Assembly: GCF_004361855.1 (NCBI RefSeq)
Contig: NZ_SNWQ01000002.1
Coordinates: 1-64,000 of the forward strand
Direction: 5' to 3'
Origin: Kribbella caucasensis
GTDB lineage: Bacteria; Actinomycetota; Actinomycetes; Propionibacteriales; Kribbellaceae
Length of the DNA: 64,000 nt
In this document: in pieces, positions 43,063 to 52,471 of the stretch
Numbering within the stretch: the first letter of the stretch is position 1
How the letters are laid out: each line of letters starts with the position of its first letter
Made by a program: the position numbers and the translations under genes
Notes under the pieces: generated by a model
Told to the model about the DNA's origin: nothing
The model's input: the letters and a program-made list of their open reading frames with translations, nothing else
The model's database searches: none

Positions 43063-44310
43063 TCAGGCCTTCAGCAGGCGGCGATTCCAGCGGCGTTGCC
43101 ACTCGACGTTGCGCCAGCCCGGGTGGTGTGGTGCTGAGTTGGAGCCGAGGACGGTGCCCCAGAAACCGTGCTCGATGCATTTCTCGACCGCGTACTCGGC
43201 GATGCTCTGGCCGACCGGGCCGTCCTCGAAGTCGGCGAGCAGCGGGGTGTAGCCGATCCACCCTTCGCCGATGACCGCCGGGATGTCACGACGCGATGCC
43301 CAGCGTGCTATCACGTCGAGCCGATCGTCGATCGCCTGCAGCATCGCGACGCGGTAGTCGCCGTAGTTCTCGTAGAGCCAGCGATCCCACTTGACCGGAT
43401 CGACCCAGTCGTAGCTGTAGAACATGCTCGCCGACACACCGGTCGCGTCGAGCCGCCACTGGTCAGCCTCCGTGGCGTAGGCGCCGAAATCCGGCGCGTC
43501 CTCCCGCAGGAGAGATTGCAGGGCAGGGCGCGGGAATTCTGGCGGCGACACGCGGACGCCGGCCCACTCCTCGAGTGCCGACAGCACGCCGTACACGTAG
43601 ACGTGGAAGTGGGCGACCTGGCCGTTGTCCGCAACGGCGTCCATGTCGAGGTACGGCGTGATGCCGTAACAGGAGGTCGAAAGAATATCGGGGTGGCGCT
43701 TGCGCATCAGGTCGACGGCCTCCGAGACATGGCCGCGTTGGGCCCAGTACGGATCGTTGCCGACGTCGCGCAGCCGGCTCAGGTCGACCTCGTTGTGCAA
43801 CTCCGCGTACGCGATGCGATCGGCCAGGTCGCAGTCCTTGAGGTATTGCACGAGATCCGACATCGCCAAAGCCATGGTCCGATGACGCTCTTCGGGCGCG
43901 ACGTCGACCAGGGCGTCGTACCAGTCGCGGGTCTCGAGGAAGGCGGGGCTCTGCTGGTACTCCCAGGACGAGAGGATGACGAAGCAGTCATGCCGCCGTG
44001 CCGCCTCGAAGAGCTCGCGCAGTCGTTGCCGGCCGTCGATGACGGCACCACCCCGCACGTCGTACCAGCGGGTGCGAGCGCCGACGGAGCCGCCCATACC
44101 TGCGATGCGCAGTCGAGTGGTGTCGATGCCGTGGTCACCGAAGAGGAGGTAGGGCATGGCGCAGATCCGCACCGTGTTGTAACCGCGCTCGACGGCCTGA
44201 TCGAAAGCCGCTTCGACATCGTGAAAAGGTTCATCGACGGTGGTCTGGGTGTACCACGAGAAGTCCCAGAGCGTGATCGTCAGACGCTGTGGCAGGTGTG
44301 AAGGGATCAA
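43063..44310 (-). CDS. cellulase-like (GH5/GH-A clan type) glycosidase
   Basis: 415 residues with no signal peptide. A TIM-barrel hydrolase pattern: ITLWDFSWYTQTTVDEPF start, GYNTVRICAMP, AYAELHNEVD (candidate acid/base Glu), HFHVYVYG and VIGEGWIGYTP (candidate nucleophile). It resembles cellulase-like family proteins that act inside the cell on imported oligosaccharides. It follows the GH2 gene by 3 bp at the end of the sugar-import operon; specificity is unknown. Confidence 0.72.
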   Translation of the reverse strand: MIPSHLPQRLTITLWDFSWYTQTTVDEPFHDVEAAFDQAVERGYNTVRICAMPYLLFGDHGIDTTRLRIAGMGGSVGARTRWYDVRGGAVIDGRQRLRELFEAARRHDCFVILSSWEYQQSPAFLETRDWYDALVDVAPEERHRTMALAMSDLVQYLKDCDLADRIAYAELHNEVDLSRLRDVGNDPYWAQRGHVSEAVDLMRKRHPDILSTSCYGITPYLDMDAVADNGQVAHFHVYVYGVLSALEEWAGVRVSPPEFPRPALQSLLREDAPDFGAYATEADQWRLDATGVSASMFYSYDWVDPVKWDRWLYENYGDYRVAMLQAIDDRLDVIARWASRRDIPAVIGEGWIGYTPLLADFEDGPVGQSIAEYAVEKCIEHGFWGTVLGSNSAPHHPGWRNVEWQRRWNRRLLKA

Positions 44311-44313
44311 CGG

Positions 44314-46308
44314 TCATCGACCTTCCGGGAGCGCCGCGGCGGCGAAGTCGTCGTACACGAGGCGTCGGGTGGTGGAGTCGAAGCCGAGCAGGCCCATGGT
44401 GGAGATGCCGTTGAGCTCCTCGTTGTAGCCCAGCCGCTGCTTGTAGTCCTTCAGCACCCAGAACAGGTAGCCCGCCACGTAGTCCGGGCGATCGGTGACC
44501 TGTTGCCAGTGCGAGCGGAAGTTGGCGGCGTGCCACTCCTCGTTGCCCTGCTCGGTGTCCGGACCGTGCTTGCCGAGATACGACCAAGATCCGTTCTCGG
44601 TGATGATGATCGGCTTGTCCGGGTGGTTCTGGTGCACCGCGTCGATGGTGGGGCCGAGGTCCTCGTTCTTGCCGTAGAAGTAGCCGAAGTACTCGTTGAA
44701 GCCGACGACGTCGGCGATGTCGAACGCCGGGTCCCAGGACGTCGCCGACGCCCAGGTGACGGGCCTGTTCTGGATGTCGAGCGCCTTGATCGCGTCCTTC
44801 ATGTCTTGCAGCCAGGCGCGGTACACCGGTCCGCCGTTCGCGTCGATCTCCGATTCGTTCTGCAGGCACCACAGGATGACCGACGGCCGGTTGTGCTGAT
44901 TCCACGCCATCGTCGCGGCGAGCGCCCGGGACAGTCCGTAGCGCTCGGTCTGGACGCGTTCCTGGTCGGTGTTCATCCACATGTTGTCGATGTCGTCCAT
45001 GACGAACACGCCATGCCTGTCCGCCCAGTCGTAGACGTACGGATGCCGGTTGTAGACGCAGTTGCGGAGCAGGTTCGCGCCAGTGTCCAGAGCGTGGCCG
45101 AGCTCGTGGTCGTACTCCGCGATCGTCATCGACCGACCATGTGCGGCGGATTCCTCGTGCCAGTTGAATCCCTTCAGGAACTGTGGTTCACCGTTGACCT
45201 TCAGCAGCGAGCGGTCGACCTGCACCGATCGAACGCCGTACGTCGTCGACAATTGGTCGACGACAACCCGATCCCGCGAGCGCACCTCGACAGTTGCCCT
45301 GAGCAACCGTGGACGGTCCGTCCGCCACTGCGGCGCCCCTGGAATCTCCAGCGACGCGGCAACGACCGCTACCTCGCCGGCCGCGAGGCTCACGGGTACG
45401 ACGCCACGGCTGGTGCCGTGACCCGGCTTCACCACCACCTCGCCGCTGAATCGCCGAGGGCCGTGGTTGGCGACCACGACGCGGGTCTCGAATCGGCCGT
45501 CCTGGGCCGAGACGAGCACCTTCGCGATCGTCACCTGCGGAACGGCTTCCAGCCACGCCGAGCGAGTGATACCCGCGTAGGGCCAGTAGTCGACCGGCTT
45601 CCACGGCACGGCGAGCGGATCGCTGAGCGGTCCGGTGCCCGTCTGGTAGTCCGTGAAGTCGGCACGACGGTGTACGCGAACCGCGATCACCGCGCCGGAA
45701 CCGGGCTGCAGCGCATTGCCGACGGATAGCGCGAACGGTGTGTGCCCACCCTCGTGCGACCCGATGAACCGCCCGTTCACCCACACGTCCGCGCGGTAGT
45801 TCACCGCCAGGAACATCAGCCGGATCTGCTTCCCGACCCAGGCGCCCGGCACCCGGAGCTCGGTGCGATACCAGGCATACCCGTCCTGGAACGCCGTACC
45901 ACTGCCGAAGCCCGTGCCGTCATAGCTGCCCCAGTCCGGGTCATCCTTCAAATCCCAGGAGGACGGCACGGCGATCCGGTCCCATCCGGATACGTCGGCG
46001 CCGGGCAAGTGCCATCCGCCGGACAGTCCTGTGTCGTCCGGATCGAAGCGGAACGCCCAGTTGCCATTGAGGCTGCGGTAGGCCCTCGTCGGCTCCTGGT
46101 GTGCCCATCCGTCGAAGGACGGCACCACCTCGCCGTACTGGAACAGGACACCGGTGCCGGCGATCCGCTCGATCCGCGTGCCGGCGGGTTCCCGTTCTCC
46201 GTGTGGTGGAAGCGAGGGCGTCGTACTGGCGAAGGCGCGCGGGACCGTGAGACTCGGCAGCGCGGCAGCGAGCACGCCGGCCTTCAGGACGGTTCTTCGG
46301 GAGGGCAT
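44314..46308 (-). CDS. Tat-exported GH2 beta-galactosidase-like glycosidase
   Basis: 664 residues from ATG 46308, chosen because MPSRRTVLKAGVLAAALPSL is a Tat signal; a longer frame upstream belongs to the permease region. Sugar-binding jelly roll (WDRIAVPSSWDL, YRADVWVNGRFIGSHEGGHT), Ig-like middle, then the barrel with RNCVYNRHPYVYD, acid/base E485 in LQNESEI and nucleophile E571 in IITENGSW. Removes terminal beta-galactosyl or related residues outside the cytoplasm, feeding the ABC importer encoded upstream. Confidence 0.88.
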   Translation of the reverse strand: MPSRRTVLKAGVLAAALPSLTVPRAFASTTPSLPPHGEREPAGTRIERIAGTGVLFQYGEVVPSFDGWAHQEPTRAYRSLNGNWAFRFDPDDTGLSGGWHLPGADVSGWDRIAVPSSWDLKDDPDWGSYDGTGFGSGTAFQDGYAWYRTELRVPGAWVGKQIRLMFLAVNYRADVWVNGRFIGSHEGGHTPFALSVGNALQPGSGAVIAVRVHRRADFTDYQTGTGPLSDPLAVPWKPVDYWPYAGITRSAWLEAVPQVTIAKVLVSAQDGRFETRVVVANHGPRRFSGEVVVKPGHGTSRGVVPVSLAAGEVAVVAASLEIPGAPQWRTDRPRLLRATVEVRSRDRVVVDQLSTTYGVRSVQVDRSLLKVNGEPQFLKGFNWHEESAAHGRSMTIAEYDHELGHALDTGANLLRNCVYNRHPYVYDWADRHGVFVMDDIDNMWMNTDQERVQTERYGLSRALAATMAWNQHNRPSVILWCLQNESEIDANGGPVYRAWLQDMKDAIKALDIQNRPVTWASATSWDPAFDIADVVGFNEYFGYFYGKNEDLGPTIDAVHQNHPDKPIIITENGSWSYLGKHGPDTEQGNEEWHAANFRSHWQQVTDRPDYVAGYLFWVLKDYKQRLGYNEELNGISTMGLLGFDSTTRRLVYDDFAAAALPEGR

Positions 46309-46334
46309 GGAGACTCCGTTCACAGGTTGGCGGA

Positions 46335-47258
46335 TCATCCCTTGACGCTTCCCTCGGTCAGGCCGCTGCGCCAGAAGCGCTGCAGGACGAGGATCGCTAT
46401 CATCAGCGGTATGACGGACAGGAAGGCGCCGCCGACGGTCAGTTGGTACAGGTCCGGCTGACGATCGGCGAACGACTGCCATGAGGTGAGGCCGAGGGTG
46501 ATCGGGTAGAGCTTCGGGTCGGACAGCATCACCAACGGCAAGAAGTAGTTGTTCCAGATCCCCACGAACTGGAACAGGAAGATCGTGACCAACGCCGGCG
46601 CCATGATCCTCAGGGCGAGCGCGGTGAAGATGCGCGCTTCGCCGGCGCCGTCGATGCGCGCCGCCTCCACGAGCGAGTCGGGTACGGCGGCAGCCGCGTA
46701 GATCCGGCACAGGTACACACCGAACGGGCTCACGACCGATGGGAGCAGGACGGCCAGGTAGGTGTTCGCCAGGCCGAGCTCGGAGAAGAGGAGGAACAGC
46801 GGCAGAGCGAGCGCTGTGCCGGGGATGAGCACGCCCGCGAGGATCACGTTGAAGACCCCCTCGCGGCCGCGGAACTCGTACTTCGCCATCGCGTACCCCG
46901 CCATCGCGGCCAGCAGCGTCGCGATCGCCGCGCCGGCACCGGCGTACAGGATGCTGTTGAGGGTCCAGCGCAGATAGATTGAGCCGTCGTACGTCAGGAC
47001 GTTTTGGACGTTCTCCCACAGCTGCGGCTGGGTGAACCAGAGCCCGAAACTGCCGAAGAGATCGCCTGTCGATTTCGTGGCCGCGACGATCAGCCAGTAG
47101 ACGGGCAGTAGGAAGTAGAGCGCGAAGACCGTCAGCAGCCCGACGACGACAATCCGCCAGCCCAGCGCCGGCTGCTGCGCCGACCTGGTACGACGCTTTG
47201 GTCGCGGCGCGGAAGGCGGTTGTGCAGTGGTCGCCGGCTGGTCCGTGAGCGTGGTCAC
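46335..47258 (-). CDS. CUT1 sugar ABC transporter permease (MalG-like)
   Basis: 307 residues, six membrane segments, short cytosolic N terminus, and the EAA loop EAARIDGAGEARIFTALALR that docks the ATPase. C terminus LQRFWRSGLTEGSVKG is the usual GxVKG end of MalG-type permeases. Overlaps the partner permease by 4 bp. No MsiK/MalK-type ATPase gene is in the operon, as usual in actinomycetes that share one. Confidence 0.93.
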   Translation of the reverse strand: MTTLTDQPATTAQPPSAPRPKRRTRSAQQPALGWRIVVVGLLTVFALYFLLPVYWLIVAATKSTGDLFGSFGLWFTQPQLWENVQNVLTYDGSIYLRWTLNSILYAGAGAAIATLLAAMAGYAMAKYEFRGREGVFNVILAGVLIPGTALALPLFLLFSELGLANTYLAVLLPSVVSPFGVYLCRIYAAAAVPDSLVEAARIDGAGEARIFTALALRIMAPALVTIFLFQFVGIWNNYFLPLVMLSDPKLYPITLGLTSWQSFADRQPDLYQLTVGGAFLSVIPLMIAILVLQRFWRSGLTEGSVKG

Positions 47259-48151
47259 CGCTTGTCACCCCTCTGCCCGGTAAGACGGAGGAAGCCGAAC
47301 GAGAACACACAGGCGACGATCGCAAGAATGACCGCCTGCGCCGCGGCCAGGCCGTAGTTGTTGTTGACGAAGGCCTGCGTGTAGGCCGCCAGGTTCGGCG
47401 TGTACGACGTGTTGATCGCCGTACTGATCGGGCGCAGGACGAGCGGCTCCGCGAACAGCTGCAGGCTGCCGATGATTGTGAAGACCGTGGTCAGTACGAT
47501 CGCGGGCCGGATCAGCGGGAGCTTGACGTGCCGGACCACCTGCCAGGCGTTCGCGCCGTCGATGCGGGCTGCCTCGTAGAGGTCGGAGTCGATGGCCTTT
47601 AGCTGCGCGACCACCACGAGCATGTTGTAGCCGGCGAACTCCCAGGTGACGATGTTCGCGACCGACCACAACACGGTGCCGGAGCCGAGGAAGTCGGCTT
47701 GGATGCCGGTCTTGCCGAGGATGTCCACGATCGGACTGACGCCCGGAATGTAGAGGAATCCCCACAGAATCGAGGCGATCACGCCCGGGACGCCGTACGG
47801 GAGGAAGTAGGCGCCGCGAAAGAGTGGCACGCCACGCGCCGATGCCGAGTCGAGCAGCAGTGCGAGTGCCGTCGCCAGCGTGATCATCAAGGGGACCTGT
47901 ACGGCGGCGAACACCAGCACCCGAAGGATGCTGTCGACGAATCCAGGGTCGGTCAGGGCCGAGGCGTAGTTGGACAGTCCGGCGAACACCCGGCGCGAAC
48001 CGCCCAGGCCGAGCGGGCCCGAGCGCTCGGTCTTGAGGAGGCTCTGATAGACCGCGTAGCCGATCGGCAGGATGAAGAACGCCGCGTACAGCAGCAGGAA
48101 GGGCATCAGGAAGCCTGCCACCGCACGCCGCCGCGTACTCCATGTCGTCAT
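47255..48151 (-). CDS. CUT1 sugar ABC transporter permease (MalF-like)
   Basis: 298 residues from ATG 48151. Six membrane segments and the EAA loop YEAARIDGANAWQVVRHVKLP. Forms the heterodimeric channel with the MalG-like partner. Lies 64 bp downstream of the binding-protein gene. Confidence 0.93.
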   Translation of the reverse strand: MTTWSTRRRAVAGFLMPFLLLYAAFFILPIGYAVYQSLLKTERSGPLGLGGSRRVFAGLSNYASALTDPGFVDSILRVLVFAAVQVPLMITLATALALLLDSASARGVPLFRGAYFLPYGVPGVIASILWGFLYIPGVSPIVDILGKTGIQADFLGSGTVLWSVANIVTWEFAGYNMLVVVAQLKAIDSDLYEAARIDGANAWQVVRHVKLPLIRPAIVLTTVFTIIGSLQLFAEPLVLRPISTAINTSYTPNLAAYTQAFVNNNYGLAAAQAVILAIVACVFSFGFLRLTGQRGDKR

Positions 48152-48215
48152 GTTCAAGGCTCCGGGGAGTCTGGGTCCGGCGCCCACCCCGTGGACGGGC
48201 GCCGGACCGTGGTTG

Positions 48216-49553
48216 TCAGTCGGCGCGAACCTGCAGGCCCTTGGCCTTGAGATCGGCGACGGTCTTGGCCTGGGCTGTCTTGACGGCGTCGACGAACGTG
48301 CCTTGACCGGAGATCGCCCGCTGGAATCCGTCGTTGAGGTGCTGGTACACGGCCGGCGTGGTGGGAATCCACGCCCAGTCCTTGTCGATCGCTGTGTCGG
48401 CCTCGGCGAACACGTCGTTGATCTTCTGGCCGCCGAAGAACGGGTAGGGCTTGTCCAGTGCGGATCCCTGCAGCGCGTCCTTGGCGGCGGGCCAGCCGTA
48501 GCCGCCCTGGATCAGCAGGTCGATGCTCTTCGGGTCGGTGTTCAGCCAGACGGCGAACTTCGTGGCCTCCGCGGGGTACTTCGCACCCTTGAGTACCGCG
48601 GTGGACGAACCGCCCCAGTTGGCGGATGCGAACTGCGCACCCTCCCACTGCGGCATCGGGGCCACCTGCCACTTGCCAGAGGTCTTCGGCGCGTTGCCCA
48701 TCAGGATCGAGTCGCCCCACTGCGCGCTGACCCAGCCGGCGATCTGGCCGTCCTGCAGATGCTTGTACCAGGCGTTCGCGAAGTCGGGTTCGGTCGCGAC
48801 GAGTTTGTCGCGAACCAGGCCGTCCCAGTACTCCGCCACCTTGAGGGTCTCCGGGGTGTCGATATTCACCACCCACGTGTCACCGTCCACGGAGAACCAC
48901 TTGGCACCCGCCTGCCACGCGAGCGAGGTGAACCACGCCGAGTTGCCCGGCGGGAACGTGCCGATGTAGGCCTTGGGATCCTCCTGCCGGATCGTCGCCG
49001 CGGCGGCCTTGTAGTCCGCCCACGTCTTCGGCGCGGTGATGCCCCACTTCTGGAACAGGTCGGACCGGTAGAAGAACCCCATCGGACCGGACGCCTGCGG
49101 TACGGCGTACACACCGTCGCCATAGGCGACCTGCTGCCACTGCCAGTCGACGAACTTGCTCTGGCTGTCCTTGACGCCGTGCTTCGACAGGTCGACCAGG
49201 CCTTCCTCGAGCAGGAACTCGGGGATGTTCTGGTACTCGACCTGTGCGAGGTCCGGTGCTCCCTTACCGGCCTCCAGGGCAGCGTGCATCTTGGCATATC
49301 CGCCGCTGCCACCGGCCGGGATCTTCTCCAGCTTGACCTGCACGTCCGGGTTCTGCGAGTTCCACAGAGCCACCGCCTTGTCCACGCCTGGCACCCAGGA
49401 CCAGAAGACGAGCTGGACCTTCTGGCCCGGGGTCCGCTGGGTACCGGTGTCCGCGCTGTCATCACCGGATCCGCACCCGCCCAGTGCCAGCAAAAGTGCC
49501 AGGCCACCCAACAGCGCCGTACGGCCACGGCGCCCGAGACGCCAACGCCTCAT
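48216..49553 (-). CDS. CUT1 sugar-binding lipoprotein
   Basis: 445 residues from ATG 49553 (GGGAGATCGAC upstream). Lipoprotein signal LLGGLALLLALGGC with the lipidated Cys in LGGC. Family 1 extracellular binding fold: VQLVFWSWVPGVDKAVALWN, LAQVEYQNIPEFLLEEGLVD, then C-lobe FAVWLNTDPKSIDLLIQGGY. First gene of the import operon, with the GntR-type site about 110 bp upstream. Likely ligand a galactoside or mixed oligosaccharide, inferred from the co-transcribed glycosidases. Confidence 0.93.
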   Translation of the reverse strand: MRRWRLGRRGRTALLGGLALLLALGGCGSGDDSADTGTQRTPGQKVQLVFWSWVPGVDKAVALWNSQNPDVQVKLEKIPAGGSGGYAKMHAALEAGKGAPDLAQVEYQNIPEFLLEEGLVDLSKHGVKDSQSKFVDWQWQQVAYGDGVYAVPQASGPMGFFYRSDLFQKWGITAPKTWADYKAAAATIRQEDPKAYIGTFPPGNSAWFTSLAWQAGAKWFSVDGDTWVVNIDTPETLKVAEYWDGLVRDKLVATEPDFANAWYKHLQDGQIAGWVSAQWGDSILMGNAPKTSGKWQVAPMPQWEGAQFASANWGGSSTAVLKGAKYPAEATKFAVWLNTDPKSIDLLIQGGYGWPAAKDALQGSALDKPYPFFGGQKINDVFAEADTAIDKDWAWIPTTPAVYQHLNDGFQRAISGQGTFVDAVKTAQAKTVADLKAKGLQVRAD

Positions 49554-49659
49554 GTCGATCTCCCATCTCACGCTTGTCCGTGGTCACCCGCACAGGGATG
49601 GCGGCCAGGCGAGCTCCTGTCGTTTCACTGCGAGCCTGGATCGAGGGAGCGCGGCCTGT

Positions 49660-49681
49660 CAAGATGTAGTCATAAAAAATG
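49660..49681. promoter_or_regulatory. GntR-type operator between importer operon and regulator
   Basis: 22-base AT-rich site with core GTCATAAAA, followed by ATGTATTCATGTAA; ATGTAGTCAT and ATGTATTCAT form a direct repeat. 19 of 22 bases match the site at 43025-43046 (minus strand there). It lies between the divergent binding-protein and GntR genes. Confidence 0.7.
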
Positions 49682-49755
49682 TATTCATGTAAAGTGGTCT
49701 GCGACGGAACCAGCCCCGTCATCGGCAGTGGCTGGGAGCGTGGTAAGGACTGCGC

Positions 49756-50490
49756 ATGAACAGAATCAGGGCAGGCGGTTACAGCGGGCGGGGCATCCAC
49801 GGGGAGGTGGTCGAGGAACTCGGCCAGCGAATCGTGGGCGGCCGCCTGGCCGAGGGTGAGACCATCGACGTCGTCGCGCTGGAGGCCGAGCTCGACATCA
49901 GTAAGACCGTCGTGCGTGAGGCGCTGCGCGTGCTGAAGGCGAAAGGCCTCGTCGATGCCAGGCAGAAGCGTGGCACCTTCGTCCAGCCACGCAGCGAGTG
50001 GCGCCTGCTCGACCCGGACGTGATCCGTTGGCAGTTCGGCGGTCGCGCGGACACCCAGTTCCTGGACGATCTGGCCGAGGTTCGCGGCATCTTCGAACCG
50101 GCGAGCGCGCGCCTGGCGGCTGTTCGCCACGACGAGGGGGACATCGCCGCGATGGAGCGTGCACTCGAACTCATGTCCGCCGCCGCGGCAGGTCGCGGCA
50201 ACGCCGTCGAGGCCGATCTCGCGTTCCATCGGGCTTTGCTGGCCTCCACCCACAACGAACTGCTCACGCGGATGGAGGTTGTCCTGGAGGCTGGTCTGGC
50301 TGCCCGGGACGTCCTCGTCCACGGTGCCGTCGAGGACGACGACCCGACGCCGGCTCACGCAGCCGTGCTGGACGCCATTCGTGACCGCGACCCGGATCGG
50401 GCGGCAGATGCCGCGAGCGCGCTGCTCGCCAAGTCCTTGCTCGACCTCGATCGCGCTCGCTCCAGCGCCACGCAACAGGAAGGCCCCTGA
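49756..50490 (+). CDS. FadR-type (FCD) GntR regulator, DgoR-like
   Basis: 244 residues. Winged HTH at about 10-75: IVGGRLAEGETIDVVALEAE, LDISKTVVREALRVLKAKGL. FCD ligand domain from about 95 with DLAEVRGIFEPASARLAA, FHRALLASTHNELL and the helix with HAAVLDAIRDRD; the Asp and His metal ligands typical of FCD proteins appear present. Relatives such as DgoR bind sugar acids (galactonate). Divergent from the importer operon; likely repressor of both sites with the GTCATAAAA core. Confidence 0.9.
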   Translation: MNRIRAGGYSGRGIHGEVVEELGQRIVGGRLAEGETIDVVALEAELDISKTVVREALRVLKAKGLVDARQKRGTFVQPRSEWRLLDPDVIRWQFGGRADTQFLDDLAEVRGIFEPASARLAAVRHDEGDIAAMERALELMSAAAAGRGNAVEADLAFHRALLASTHNELLTRMEVVLEAGLAARDVLVHGAVEDDDPTPAHAAVLDAIRDRDPDRAADAASALLAKSLLDLDRARSSATQQEGP

Positions 50491-50552
50491 CGATCGCGCC
50501 GACTGGGCGGCACCGACGGCTGCTTGCTGACAGGTCCTGAAGCAGCCAGTCG

Positions 50553-50585
50553 AGAGGGGCAGACCGGACGCCGGTCTGCCCCTCT
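50553..50585 (+). terminator. intrinsic-type terminator after the GntR gene
   Basis: Perfect 15-bp inverted repeat AGAGGGGCAGACCGG/CCGGTCTGCCCCTCT with a 3-nt loop, 62 bp after the stop codon. Confidence 0.85.
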
Positions 50586-50635
50586 GCCGTGTTTGGGTGT
50601 ACGTCGATCATCCGCCCGAAGTTGTGAGGACTTGA

Positions 50636-52213
50636 ATGAAGCTTCGTCAGCAGTGGAAGCTCGGCGCCGCGACCTTGGTGAGCCTCGGGCTCGTCGTCGG
50701 CGGCGTCGCGCACATGGCCACCGCGGACACCGGTACCACCCCGGACGCCGAGCAGTTGCCGCCGGCCACGGGTTCGATCGCGCTGAGCGAGACCGAGCAG
50801 GCCGCCGCGGCACCCAACGCGGCCACGGGCGTCACGCGCCCGGCCGGATCGACCACGGCTGGTGACGTCAGCCCAGGTGTGGAAGCGCGACCCAAGACTG
50901 CCGCTGCGGTCGCCCGTGCGGCCGCGGCGGCGCCGACCTCGGCGAAGCTGTCGATCAAAGGCGTGTACCAGAGCACCAACTACAACTGCGTGCCCGCGTC
51001 GAGCTCGGTCGTCCTCGGCACCTTCGGCGTCAGCGTCACCCAGGAGTCGCTCGCCAAGCAGATGGGCACCACCACCTCCGGCACCTGGGACAAGACCGCG
51101 CTGCCGGTGATCAACAAGTACGTCAACCCCCTCGCGTACTCGGTCTGGAACACCGACACCACCGGGAACGCGACCAACCTGCTGAACTGGGCGGCGTACG
51201 ACATCGGCACTTTGAAGCGGGCGCCGAAGATCGGTGTCTGGATGGAGAAGCTGCCCTGGAACAAGGGCATGTCCGGCCACTTCGGCCACGCCATCCTGAT
51301 CTACGGCTACGACCTGACGGCGAAGACGCTGACCGTCTGGGACCCGTGGAAGCCGTCCGGCGGCACGCACACGTTGTCGGCCGCCGCACTGAACGCGACC
51401 ATGCAGCAGTACGGTTTGTCGTACGTGTCCGGCCACTCGGACGCAGATCTCACCAACGCCGGCGACCAGAGCGGTGACGGCCTGGCCGACATGATCGCGG
51501 TGCACCGGCCGACGGGCGCGCTCTACCGGTACACGAACAACGGTCAGGGCGCCTTCCTGGGCGGCAGCAACGCGGTCAAACTCGGCACCGGCTGGAACGC
51601 CTACACCGAGCTGACCGGGGTCGGAGACCTCACCGGCGACGGCAAGGCGGACGTCGCCGCGATCGAGAAGTCGACCGGCAAGCTCTGGCTGTACCGCGGG
51701 CCGGACTTGGCCGGCAGCACCCGGATCCTGATCGGCACCGGCGGCTGGAACGGTATGCGCGACCTGATCGGGATCGGCAATATCACCGGTGACGCGAAGC
51801 CGGACCTGGTCACGATCGAGAAGTCCACCGGCAAGCTGTGGGCGTACCCGGGCAAGACGAACGGGCTCGGCACCCGCAAGGAGATCGGCCACGGCTGGAG
51901 CAAGCTGACCAAGCTGGCCGCGGTCGGCGACCTGTCCCGCGACGGCAAGCCCGACTTCGTCACGGTCGATCCGGCCACCGGGAAGCTGTGGCTCTACAAG
52001 GGGCTCGCCTTCGGTGGCGGCACCAGCCGGGTCGAGATCGGCTCCGGCGGCTGGAACGGGATGCGCTCGCTCACCGGCGTGGGCGACATGAACGGCGACA
52101 AGATCCCGGACCTGATCACGGTCGCCAACACCGGCGGCGACATGTACCTCTACCCCGGCAAGCCCTCCGCCCTCGGAGCCCGGGTGAAGCAGGGGAGCGG
52201 CTGGAACGGCTAG
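50636..52213 (+). CDS. secreted C39-like peptidase with FG-GAP/VCBS repeats
   Basis: 525 residues. Signal/anchor segment 10-31 (LGAATLVSLGLVVGGVAHMA), a low-complexity Ala/Pro linker to about 105, then a peptidase C39_2-like domain (about 105-270): YNCVPASSS with candidate Cys, HFGHAILIYGYD with candidate His and LTVWDPW with candidate Asp. From about 280 four to five repeats of the FG-GAP type (GDQSGDGLADMIAV, GDLTGDGKADVAAI, GDLSRDGKPDFVTV, GDMNGDKIPDLITV), likely a calcium-binding propeller. A secreted cysteine protease or peptidase-like binding protein. Confidence 0.8.
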   Translation: MKLRQQWKLGAATLVSLGLVVGGVAHMATADTGTTPDAEQLPPATGSIALSETEQAAAAPNAATGVTRPAGSTTAGDVSPGVEARPKTAAAVARAAAAAPTSAKLSIKGVYQSTNYNCVPASSSVVLGTFGVSVTQESLAKQMGTTTSGTWDKTALPVINKYVNPLAYSVWNTDTTGNATNLLNWAAYDIGTLKRAPKIGVWMEKLPWNKGMSGHFGHAILIYGYDLTAKTLTVWDPWKPSGGTHTLSAAALNATMQQYGLSYVSGHSDADLTNAGDQSGDGLADMIAVHRPTGALYRYTNNGQGAFLGGSNAVKLGTGWNAYTELTGVGDLTGDGKADVAAIEKSTGKLWLYRGPDLAGSTRILIGTGGWNGMRDLIGIGNITGDAKPDLVTIEKSTGKLWAYPGKTNGLGTRKEIGHGWSKLTKLAAVGDLSRDGKPDFVTVDPATGKLWLYKGLAFGGGTSRVEIGSGGWNGMRSLTGVGDMNGDKIPDLITVANTGGDMYLYPGKPSALGARVKQGSGWNG

Positions 52214-52310
52214 CGGCGCCCCCGCGAGCTCGGTCTCGGGCTGGTCCGGGTGGCTCCGCCCCGCCCCCGCCCTGACCCCCGCCCTGGGGCCCCAAGCTCC
52301 GCTTGCTCGC

Positions 52311-52350
52311 GTCCGAAGAATCGTGGCCTATAGCCCTCGGTTCTTCGGAC
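52311..52350. terminator. inverted repeat in the leader of the nucleotidase gene
   Basis: GTCCGAAGAA (52311-52320) and TTCTTCGGAC (52341-52350) are perfect complements around a 20-nt loop. Could terminate the C39-like gene 100 bp upstream or act in the 5' region of the gene at 52472. The surrounding 258-bp gap also has a C-rich stretch at 52255-52295 and no gene. Confidence 0.5.
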
Positions 52351-52471
52351 ACAAGGGGGGTTACTTTCCTTCGAACGTCGACGACTCGCCGTTTGCCGGT
52401 GACATTCCGTTCATTCTGCGTCAGTCTCATGGTGTCGATAGATGCTTGGCTTCGCCCACCAGGAGACACTT

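Noticed and set aside
46309..47325. N-terminal extension of the GH2 frame to about 1000 residues
   Set aside because: The extension overlaps the MalG-like permease in another frame; the Tat signal beginning at ATG 46308 marks the true start.
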